Shown here piece by piece: positions 8,459 to 15,254 of a stretch of DNA of 16,453 bases. The notes under the pieces were generated by a model, which saw nothing but the letters and a program-made list of their open reading frames with translations, was not told where the DNA came from and made no database searches. Source of the stretch: an uncultured Flavobacteriales bacterium (GTDB taxonomy: Bacteria; Bacteroidota; Bacteroidia; Flavobacteriales; BACL11); NCBI GenBank assembly GCA_913047525.1, contig CAJWUS010000015.1, forward strand, positions 1 through 16,453. Reading direction: 5' to 3'. The stretch's first letter is position 1; every line of letters starts with the position of its first letter. The position numbers were made by a program, and so were the translations under genes.

Positions 8459-9046
8459 TCAGCTGAATGTCTTTCTGTAAAGAAGAAGGATCATAAAAAT
8501 ACCAATAAAAATTCCTGCATCTGCAAGGTTAAAAACAGGGCGAAAAAAGATAAAATGATTCCCACCCCAAAAAGGGAACCAGTTAGGATAATGACTATTT
8601 ATTAGCGGGAAATAAAACATATCTACTACTTTACCATGCAGTAAAGATGAATAACCTCCCGTATCAGGAAAAAAAGTAGCAATACTATTATAACTATCGT
8701 TAAAAATTACACCATAAAATATGCTGTCAACAATATTTCCAATAGCACCTCCGATAATTAGTCCGAGCGCAATTAAAGCGCCAATAGAAAGTTGAGGTTT
8801 TATTATCGATTTAATATAATAAATACCAACAATCACAACTATAATCCTGAAAACAGTAAGTAATGTTTTCCCCAATTCTCCGCCAAACTCCATACCAAAA
8901 GCCATGCCATTATTCTCAGCAAAGTGAATGATAAACCAATCAAAAATTTGATATTCCTGACCTAAAAACATATGGGTTTTTACCCAAAATTTCAAGATTT
9001 GATCAAAAACAAGAAGAATAAAAGATGTTAAAAGAATTTTTCTCAA
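8459..9046 (-). CDS. lspA: Lipoprotein signal peptidase (signal peptidase II)
   Basis: LspA is the inner-membrane aspartic protease that removes signal peptides from prolipoproteins after lipid attachment. The 195-residue product has four predicted membrane segments (about 5-22, 62-79, 87-105, 174-190). The family motifs are present: ENNGMAFG (44-51), GGAIGNIVD with catalytic D107, and FNLADAGI with catalytic D176. The two aspartates are 69 residues apart because of an inserted periplasmic stretch that includes HGKVVDMFYFP. The same inserted block is, from memory, typical of Bacteroidota LspA. The usual arginine after the first catalytic Asp is serine here. It is last in the operon, 6 bases after the DksA-like gene, and faces the sulfotransferase-like gene with only 7 bases between. 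Confidence 0.95.
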   Translation of the reverse strand: MRKILLTSFILLVFDQILKFWVKTHMFLGQEYQIFDWFIIHFAENNGMAFGMEFGGELGKTLLTVFRIIVVIVGIYYIKSIIKPQLSIGALIALGLIIGGAIGNIVDSIFYGVIFNDSYNSIATFFPDTGGYSSLLHGKVVDMFYFPLINSHYPNWFPFWGGNHFIFFRPVFNLADAGIFIGIFMILLLYRKTFS

Positions 9047-9052
9047 AAGAAA

Positions 9053-9427
9053 TTATTGCATTTTCTTGGCTTCAATGCTTAAGGTAGCGTGGGGAACCAA
9101 TTTTAAGCGATCTTTAGAAATCAGTTTTCCGGTAACTCTGCATACACCATAGGATTTATTCTGAATTCGAATAAGTGCGTTTTTCAAATTATTAATAAAT
9201 TTTTCCTGTCGCATAGCAAGTTTCATATTTTCTTCTTTTGAAAGCGTGGTTGATCCTTCCTCAAAGGCCTTAAAAGTAGGAGAGGTGTCTTCCGTTCCAT
9301 TATCCGCATCATTTGCATAAGCACTTTTCAAAAGAGATAAATCTTCTTTAGCTCTTTCAATTTTTTCAATAATTATGCGCTTAAATTCTTTAAGTTCTGT
9401 ATTGGTGTAAGCGTTTTTATTAGCCAT
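9053..9427 (-). CDS. DksA/TraR-family regulator lacking the zinc finger
   Basis: A 124-residue DksA/TraR-type protein. Family members enter the RNA polymerase secondary channel and modulate initiation, in some cases together with ppGpp. The first 85 or so residues form two predicted helices of a coiled coil. The tip reads NGTEDTSPTFKAFEEGS and lacks the DxxDxA aspartates of E. coli DksA. The C-terminal part, YGVCRVTGKLISKDRL then HATLSIEAKK, aligns with the DksA zinc finger, but only one of four cysteines remains (CxxC has become CRVT, and the second pair SIEA). The same loss occurs in Bacteroidota homologues I recall. It sits between ileS and lspA, overlaps ileS by 8 bases and lies 6 bases before lspA. 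That fits one operon, but its targets are unknown. Confidence 0.9.
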   Translation of the reverse strand: MANKNAYTNTELKEFKRIIIEKIERAKEDLSLLKSAYANDADNGTEDTSPTFKAFEEGSTTLSKEENMKLAMRQEKFINNLKNALIRIQNKSYGVCRVTGKLISKDRLKLVPHATLSIEAKKMQ

Positions 9428-12400
9428 GATTCCTAATTTTAATTATTTTAACACTTGCAGTTAAGGTGTCAATTAAATCTATTGTTTCTCCTTCAAAACT
9501 ACCATCTTTAGTAAAGCTAAGTGCTTTTGCTAAAGTTTCTTTACAAATGTACTCTAAATTATTATTAATTGCATTTGTTATTGCTTGATTTTTTTCTACT
9601 TCAATATGGATCATATCGGTAACTTCAAAATTCTTTTCTTTTCTTAAATTTTGCAACCTATTTACAAACTCTCGAGCCAAGCCTTCATCTTTCAGATTTT
9701 GAGAAATAGTAGTATCAAGCGCTACCGTCACTCCATTACTACTACTTACAATATATCCAGGAACATCAGCAGAAGTAATTTCAACATCTGTTAAATTAAT
9801 AGTAATTGTATCATTAATTTTATAACTTCCGCCTCTTTCAATTTCCTTAATATCTTCATTTGTAAATTGAGCAATAGCCCCAGAAATCAACTTCATGTCT
9901 TTCCCAAACTTTGGGCCAAGTGTTTTAAAATTAGGTTTTATTTGCTTAGTTAATATCCCAGAATCTACTGTTAAATATTCAATTTCCTTTACATTAATTT
10001 CACTTAAGATTATCTTTTCAACTCCTTTAATGGAAATTTCCATTTTAGTACTTACAATAGGCACCATTATTTTTTGAAGTGGTTGCCTTACTCTAATTTG
10101 TTCCTTTTTCCTCAATGATAGGGCAAGAGAGGTAATGTTTTGTGCCAATTGCATTTTTTCCTCTAAATCAATATCAATAACTGCACTGTTTATACTTGGA
10201 AAATCAGCTAGATGAACAGATTCCACCCCGATTTTTTTACAAACAGAGTTCAAATCCTGGAACAAATTATCCATAAAAAATGGTGCAATAGGAGAAGAAA
10301 TAATTGCTACTTTTTCTAAACACTCATAAAGAGTTTGATATGCTGAAATCTTAGCCTTATTATACTCCCCTTTCCAAAAGCGTCTCCTGCTTAAACGAAC
10401 ATACCAGTTACTTAATTTATAAATCACAAAATCTTGAATTAAGCGTGCCGAACGAGTAGGTTCATAATTTTCATAATTCCCCTCAACCTCCTTAATTAAG
10501 GTATTTAGTTCTGAAAGAATCCATCTGTCAAGCTCATCTCTTTCTGCTAGTACAATTCCATCTTCAGAAAAAGAAAAGCTATCTATATTGGCGTAAAGTG
10601 CGAAAAAAGAATAAGTGTTATAGAGCGTTCCAAAGAATTTTCTTTGAACTTCTCCAATTCTGCTTTCGTCAAATTTTAGATTATCCCAGGATTGCGCATT
10701 AGAAATCATATACCACCTTGCGGCATCAGCCCCATATTTGTCAATTATTTGAAAAGGATCAGCCGCATTTCCTAATCGCTTAGACATTTTGTTTCCGTTT
10801 TTGTCCAAGACCAAACCGTTTGAAATTACATTTTTATAGGCAACAGAATCAAACAACATAGTTGAAATTGCATGCAATGTGAAGAACCATCCTCTTGTCT
10901 GGTCAACTCCTTCCGCAATAAAATCAGCAGGATAATTTTGTTCAAAAACATCTTTATTTTCAAATGGATAATGCAATTGTGCATAAGGCATTGCTCCAGA
11001 ATCAAACCAAACATCAATCAAATCTAATTCTCTTGTCATTGGGGCTCCATCTTCAGAAACTAAAATAATATCATCAACATAAGGCCTATGTAAATCAAAA
11101 GTAGTGTAGTTCTCTTCTGAGAAATCACCTACCTTAAATTCGGCTAAAGGGTTAGTCTTCATTATTCCTGCTGCAATTGATTTTCCAATTTCAGTTTTCA
11201 ATTCCTCTATCGAGCTAATGCAGATTTCTGATTCTCCATCTTCAGTTCTCCAAATTGGAATCGGAATTCCCCAAAAACGAGAACGCGATAAATTCCAATC
11301 CACCAAGTTTTCAAGCCAGTTTCCAAACCTCCCTTCACCAGTTGATTTAGGTTTCCAATTAATGGTATTGTTGAGTTCCATCATTCTTGTTTTGTAGTCG
11401 GTAGTTTTCACAAACCAACTGTCCATAGGATAGTATAAAATAGGCTTATCGGTACGCCAACAATGAGGATATGAGTGCTCATATTTTTCTGCTTTAAAGC
11501 AAAGGTTATTTTCTTTTAATTTGATTACAATCTGGACATCAACAGAGAGTTTTGGTTTTTCTTCTCCTTCCGCATAGTATTCATCTTTCACATACATACC
11601 CGCAAAATCAGTTACTTCATCAACAAATTTTCCTTGTCTATTTACTAGAGTTAAACTCCCAATTCCATTTTGTTTTGCCAGTCGATTATCATCTGCACCA
11701 AAGCTTGGCGCTAAATGCACAATTCCAGTTCCATCTTCAATGGTTACAAAATCACCCAATAATACTCTAAAAGCATCTCCATCTTCAGGTTGTGCGTAAG
11801 CTAACAGTTGCTCATACCTTAACCCTTCTAAGCTATCTCCTTTAAATTCTGAAATGAATTTGTAAGGAAGGTTTTTATTGCCAGTTTCATAGCCTTCAAA
11901 TTTTAGATCTTCATTTTCAGGAGTAAAATATTTTGAAGCTAACTTCTTTGCAACAACAACAGCAATTGCTTTTCCGGTATATTGATTTAGTGTTTCTACT
12001 AATAAATAATCTATTTTTTCACCAACAGCCAGTGCGGTATTAGAAGGTAATGTCCAAGGGGTAGTTGTCCAAGCTAGAAAATAAATATCATGATTTGTAC
12101 TCCCAAATAAGGAATTAGATTTTTCATCTTTAATTACTTTAAACAGAGCAATTGCAGAAGTATCCTTTACATCACGATAACATCCTGGTTGATTGAGTTC
12201 ATGTGTGCTTAGTCCTGTTCCTGCTTTTGGTGAAAAAGGCTGAACGGTATATCCTTTGTAGAGCAATTCTTTTTTGTGCATTTTCCCCAAAAGCCACCAA
12301 ACGCTTTCAATGTATTTATTTTCATAGGTTAAATAAGGGTTTTGCATATCTACCCAATAGCCCATTTCTTCAGTAATATCCTCCCAACTCCCTTTGTATT

Positions 12401-12779
12401 TCATTACATTGGTTCGGCAAGCTTTATTATAATCTTCAATGGATATTGTTGACCCAATATCTTCTTTTGTAATTTCTAATTCTTTTTCAACCCCAAGTTC
12501 TACAGGAAGTCCATGTGTATCCCATCCTGCTTTTCGGTTTACCTGAAATCCTTGTAGAGTTTTGTAGCGACAAAATAAATCTTTAATCGTACGCGCAATG
12601 ACATGATGAATCCCAGGCATTCCGTTTGCAGAAGGGGGTCCTTCATAAAAAGTAAATGTAGGATTTCCTTTTCTACTTTCAATACTCTTTTCAAATACTG
12701 AAGCACTCCTCCAATTTCCTAAAACTTTCTTATGAATATTAGGTAAACTTAACTGTTTGTATTGCTTGAACTTACTCAT
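9420..12779 (-). CDS. ileS: Isoleucyl-tRNA synthetase, type 2, with GIHH motif
   Basis: IleRS charges tRNA-Ile in the cytoplasm and hydrolyses mischarged valine. The 1119-residue product shows the class I N terminus GPPSANGMP followed by GIHH (56-59) where HIGH is expected, and an intact KMSKR (664-668). The CP1 editing domain contains AWTTTPWTLPSN (236-247) and GTGIVHLAPSFGADD (351-365). WDTHGLPVE (86-94) is typical. The C-terminal part has the anticodon-binding helices and an extended tail. It ends without the CxxC zinc-binding segments of type-1 bacterial IleRS, which with the total length points to the eukaryote-like type 2 enzyme usually associated with mupirocin resistance. ATG 12779 lies about 18 bases after a predicted transcription start. 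It overlaps the next gene (DksA-like) by 8 bases. Confidence 0.97.
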   Translation of the reverse strand: MSKFKQYKQLSLPNIHKKVLGNWRSASVFEKSIESRKGNPTFTFYEGPPSANGMPGIHHVIARTIKDLFCRYKTLQGFQVNRKAGWDTHGLPVELGVEKELEITKEDIGSTISIEDYNKACRTNVMKYKGSWEDITEEMGYWVDMQNPYLTYENKYIESVWWLLGKMHKKELLYKGYTVQPFSPKAGTGLSTHELNQPGCYRDVKDTSAIALFKVIKDEKSNSLFGSTNHDIYFLAWTTTPWTLPSNTALAVGEKIDYLLVETLNQYTGKAIAVVVAKKLASKYFTPENEDLKFEGYETGNKNLPYKFISEFKGDSLEGLRYEQLLAYAQPEDGDAFRVLLGDFVTIEDGTGIVHLAPSFGADDNRLAKQNGIGSLTLVNRQGKFVDEVTDFAGMYVKDEYYAEGEEKPKLSVDVQIVIKLKENNLCFKAEKYEHSYPHCWRTDKPILYYPMDSWFVKTTDYKTRMMELNNTINWKPKSTGEGRFGNWLENLVDWNLSRSRFWGIPIPIWRTEDGESEICISSIEELKTEIGKSIAAGIMKTNPLAEFKVGDFSEENYTTFDLHRPYVDDIILVSEDGAPMTRELDLIDVWFDSGAMPYAQLHYPFENKDVFEQNYPADFIAEGVDQTRGWFFTLHAISTMLFDSVAYKNVISNGLVLDKNGNKMSKRLGNAADPFQIIDKYGADAARWYMISNAQSWDNLKFDESRIGEVQRKFFGTLYNTYSFFALYANIDSFSFSEDGIVLAERDELDRWILSELNTLIKEVEGNYENYEPTRSARLIQDFVIYKLSNWYVRLSRRRFWKGEYNKAKISAYQTLYECLEKVAIISSPIAPFFMDNLFQDLNSVCKKIGVESVHLADFPSINSAVIDIDLEEKMQLAQNITSLALSLRKKEQIRVRQPLQKIMVPIVSTKMEISIKGVEKIILSEINVKEIEYLTVDSGILTKQIKPNFKTLGPKFGKDMKLISGAIAQFTNEDIKEIERGGSYKINDTITINLTDVEITSADVPGYIVSSSNGVTVALDTTISQNLKDEGLAREFVNRLQNLRKEKNFEVTDMIHIEVEKNQAITNAINNNLEYICKETLAKALSFTKDGSFEGETIDLIDTLTASVKIIKIRNHG

Positions 12780-12803
12780 TTAACCATTTAAATATAATGT
12801 GTG

Positions 12804-12834
12804 CAAATATAGTTTTTGCATTTTAGAATTTAAA
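12804..12834 (-). promoter_or_regulatory. Promoter of the ileS-dksA-lspA operon
   Basis: On the minus strand TATATTTG (12804-12811) is a perfect match to the Bacteroidota -7 consensus TAnnTTTG. About 20 bases upstream is TTT (12832-12834), a partial match to the -33 TTG. Transcription would begin near 12797-12800, giving an untranslated leader of about 20 bases ahead of the ileS ATG. No T-box-like leader fits in this short gap. Confidence 0.6.
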
Positions 12835-13692
12835 CTATCCTACATAATAAGACAAAATATTTTTCACTTGATTGCGATATGATCCCCCAAAAAGATTTAC
12901 ATGTACCAAAAGAGGATACAAATTACAAATTTGTATTCTTTCTTCCCATCCATTTTCAAGCGGATGGCTCTCATTGTAAGCAAAATAAAAATCAGAATTG
13001 AACCCACCAAAAAGCTTGCTCATTGCAATGTCCATTTCCCTATTCCCATAATATATTGCAGGGTCAATTAGCATAGGAGTATCTCCGTTTTTGGCTAAAA
13101 AATTTCCACTCCACAAATCACCATGCAATAAAGCGGGCCTTTCATTAGGGAAAAGATTTGGAAGCTTTTGAAATAATTTATCAAAATCGGATAAAAGAGT
13201 TCCTGAGAAATTCCCAATAGATAGCTGTGCTTGCAATCTGTTTTGAATAAAAAATTCAGTCCAATTTTTGTTTTGCGTATTGTCTAGGTGTAAGGAACCA
13301 ATATAATTATCAAAATCCAGTCCAAATTTTGAATGTGTTTGTTTATGCATTAAAGCTAATTTTTGCCCAAAAACTTCCCAAAAAGCATTATTAGGATTAG
13401 AAGGAGGAATAAATTCAAGAATCAAAAAATCATCATCAAAACAAAGTACATTAGGGATGCGTATCGTATTTGTATCTTTCAACACTTTTAATCCATGATA
13501 TTCAGATTGGAACATATTTGCTTTAGAATTTGTATTCCATTTTACAAAGAAATCCCCTTTATTGGTATTGATTTTGATGGCATTATTAATGCATCCGCCA
13601 ACTATTGAGGATTCTCCATTAACAGTAATAGTCGTATTTAAGGCATCACCAAGCTGTGTAATTATACTTCTTTTAATTTCTGACGGAATCAT
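12835..13692 (-). CDS. Fructosamine kinase family protein
   Basis: The 285-residue product belongs to the fructosamine-3-kinase family, which phosphorylates sugar adducts (fructosamines or ribulosamines) on amines or proteins and so reverses glycation. It has a kinase-like fold. K51 in FFVKW fits the ATP-binding lysine and E64 the paired glutamate. The hinge is FLILEFIPP (89-97). The catalytic loop is LLHGDLWSGNFL (D192, N197), and the metal aspartate is D210 in LIDPAIYYGNREMDIAM, a hallmark of this family over aminoglycoside phosphotransferases. All catalytic residues are intact. ATG 13692 is supported by a normal N terminus. It diverges from tRNA-Ala and precedes ileS by 55 bases on the same strand. 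The actual substrate is not shown by sequence. Confidence 0.9.
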   Translation of the reverse strand: MIPSEIKRSIITQLGDALNTTITVNGESSIVGGCINNAIKINTNKGDFFVKWNTNSKANMFQSEYHGLKVLKDTNTIRIPNVLCFDDDFLILEFIPPSNPNNAFWEVFGQKLALMHKQTHSKFGLDFDNYIGSLHLDNTQNKNWTEFFIQNRLQAQLSIGNFSGTLLSDFDKLFQKLPNLFPNERPALLHGDLWSGNFLAKNGDTPMLIDPAIYYGNREMDIAMSKLFGGFNSDFYFAYNESHPLENGWEERIQICNLYPLLVHVNLFGGSYRNQVKNILSYYVG

Positions 13693-13724
13693 TGCTCAAA
13701 AGTAATGAATTTACTTTAAATTTG
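13692..13724 (+). promoter_or_regulatory. Promoter of tRNA-Ala and decarboxylase
   Basis: TTG at 13692-13694 and TAAATTTG at 13717-13724, separated by 22 bases, match the Bacteroidota -33 and -7 elements. The predicted start is near 13728-13731, about 7-10 bases ahead of the tRNA. The -33 element overlaps the start codon of the divergent kinase gene. There is no other promoter-sized space before the decarboxylase, so this one probably serves both. Confidence 0.6.
13697..13704 (-). promoter_or_regulatory. Possible promoter of the fructosamine kinase gene
   Basis: On the minus strand TACTTTTG (13697-13704) matches the -7 consensus TAnnTTTG. No TTG is seen at the -33 distance. The element ends only 4 bases from the ATG, so if used the transcript would have almost no leader. 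Confidence 0.35.
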
Positions 13725-13737
13725 CTTGCTGTTTTTG

Positions 13738-13814
13738 GGGGGTATAGCTCAGTTGGCTAGAGTGCTTGCATGGCATGCAAGAAGTCGTGGGTTCGAATCC
13801 CACTATCTCCACCA
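13738..13814 (+). tRNA. tRNA-Ala (anticodon GGC)
   Basis: A full cloverleaf can be drawn. The acceptor stem is GGGGGTA (13738-13744) with TATCTCC (13804-13810), including two G-U pairs. The D arm is GCTC/GAGT. The anticodon stem CTTGC (13765-13769)/GCAAG (13777-13781) encloses ATGGCAT with anticodon GGC at 13772-13774, reading the Ala codon GCC. The variable loop has five bases, and the T arm is GTGGG/CCCAC with loop TTCGAAT. The discriminator A and CCA are encoded (13811-13814). A promoter lies immediately upstream. Confidence 0.96.
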
Positions 13815-13827
13815 AAAAAAAATAATA

Positions 13828-15234
13828 ATGTCAAAAGCAATGCATGAAGATTTATTACTTTTTAACTCCATAGTAGATGAACTACTATTTCAGGAGAAGG
13901 AAAATCCAGTACCCGATCCTGTTAAAGCCAAGGAATTGTATGAAAAAATAGATCTGTCTCTTCCAGAGAATCCAACCATTACTTCAGAATTTTCAAAAGC
14001 GCTAAAGGATTTGGTTTTAAAAACACCAAAAACGGCAAGCAATAGATTTTTTAATCAACTTTGGGGTGGGAGAAATAGTAAGGCGGTATTGGGAGATTTG
14101 TTAGCTGTAATGCTTAATACAAGTATGTATACATATAAAGTTTCAGGCCCTCAAACTGCTGTTGAATCAGAAATAATAGAGAAAATATGCAAGATGATTG
14201 GTTATAGTAATCATTCTGGAGGCACCTTCCCAACTGGCGGATCCATGAGCAATTTTATGGCTTTAATTATGGCCAGAGATAAAAAAGATTTAGAAATTCG
14301 AAATAGCGGAGTTATTAAAACAATGGTAGCTTATACCTCTTTTGAGTCACACTATTCAAATGCTAAAAATGCCTCTTTTGCAGGAATTGGGAGAGAGAAT
14401 TTACGATATATTCCAACCAATAACAAGGGAGAAATGATTCCTGAAAAACTGGAAGGATGTATAAAAAAAGATATCCAAAAAGGACTTATTCCTTTTTATG
14501 TAAATGCAACAGCAGGAACAACTGTTTTGGGCGCTTTTGACTCTGTAAAAGAGCTAAGTAATATTTGTAAAAGATACGAGCTTTGGTTGCATGTAGATGG
14601 AGCTTATCAAGGAGCAGTTGTTTTTAGCCCAAAGTACAAAAGCTTATTAGAAGGTATTGAACATTCGGATTCTTTCAGTTTTAATGCTCACAAAATGTTG
14701 GGGACACCGCTTACTTGTTCGCTTCTGCTTGTAAATGAAAAACAAAACCTATTCAACTCATTTAATAATGAGGCAGATTATTTGTATCAAACCCATTCGG
14801 ATAATTATAATTTAGGAAAGACCTCTTTCCAATGTGGCAGAAGAAATGATGCACTTAAATTTTGGACGCTCTGGAAGGCAGTCGGAACAAAAGGATTATC
14901 TAACATTGTTGAGTATCTTTTCGAAACCTCAAAAATAGCAAGAAATTATGTAAGAAATAATCCAAATTACACCCTTTATAATGACGACCATTCTTTGTCG
15001 ATCTGCTTTAACTACAAAGAATTTGAAGCCAAAGAGTTGTGCACAAAACTATATTATGCTAAGAAACTTTTAGTAGCATACGGATCGTTTAAAGGGGAAG
15101 AGTTTGTTCGATTTGTCACCATAAATGCTGAAAATAAAGAAACAGACATATTGAATTTCTTTAAAATTTTAGAAGAATTTGTAGAAGAAAATAAGCTTAG
15201 TTTGCAAAAGAGGACAATTCTAAAAGTTTCTTAA
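13828..15234 (+). CDS. PLP-dependent decarboxylase of the GAD/CSAD type
   Basis: A 468-residue group II amino-acid decarboxylase using pyridoxal phosphate. The PLP lysine is K289 in FNAHKMLGTPL, the pyridine-nitrogen aspartate is D257 in LHVDGAYQGA, and H175 in SFESHYS stacks on the cofactor. GGTFPTGGSMSNFMALI (131-147) and ATAGTTVLGAFD (227-238) match family blocks. Segments such as FQCGRRNDALKFWTLWKA resemble animal glutamate and cysteine-sulfinate decarboxylases more than bacterial GadB. The substrate could be glutamate, aspartate, cysteine sulfinate or another acidic amino acid. I start it at ATG 13828. Starting at 13726 would translate the tRNA gene and is wrong. The ATG is 13 bases after the tRNA CCA, across an A-rich spacer, so the mRNA probably comes from the tRNA promoter and is released by tRNA 3' processing. 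Confidence 0.9.
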   Translation: MSKAMHEDLLLFNSIVDELLFQEKENPVPDPVKAKELYEKIDLSLPENPTITSEFSKALKDLVLKTPKTASNRFFNQLWGGRNSKAVLGDLLAVMLNTSMYTYKVSGPQTAVESEIIEKICKMIGYSNHSGGTFPTGGSMSNFMALIMARDKKDLEIRNSGVIKTMVAYTSFESHYSNAKNASFAGIGRENLRYIPTNNKGEMIPEKLEGCIKKDIQKGLIPFYVNATAGTTVLGAFDSVKELSNICKRYELWLHVDGAYQGAVVFSPKYKSLLEGIEHSDSFSFNAHKMLGTPLTCSLLLVNEKQNLFNSFNNEADYLYQTHSDNYNLGKTSFQCGRRNDALKFWTLWKAVGTKGLSNIVEYLFETSKIARNYVRNNPNYTLYNDDHSLSICFNYKEFEAKELCTKLYYAKKLLVAYGSFKGEEFVRFVTINAENKETDILNFFKILEEFVEENKLSLQKRTILKVS

Positions 15235-15254
15235 AAGCTCAAAAAATACTTTTA
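15232..15254. terminator. Weak hairpin spanning two convergent stop codons
   Basis: TAAAAG (15232-15237) pairs with CTTTTA (15249-15254) around an 11-base A-rich loop. The outer bases are the TAA of the decarboxylase on one strand and the TAA of the secreted protein on the other. It is the only structure in the 17-base gap. It is AT-rich and short, so a bidirectional terminator role is only possible. Confidence 0.25.

Noticed and set aside
13726..13827. An N-terminal extension of the decarboxylase reading through the tRNA
   Set aside because: These 34 codons are the tRNA-Ala gene and its flanks read as protein, a frequent annotation artefact. The family-like N terminus begins at ATG 13828.
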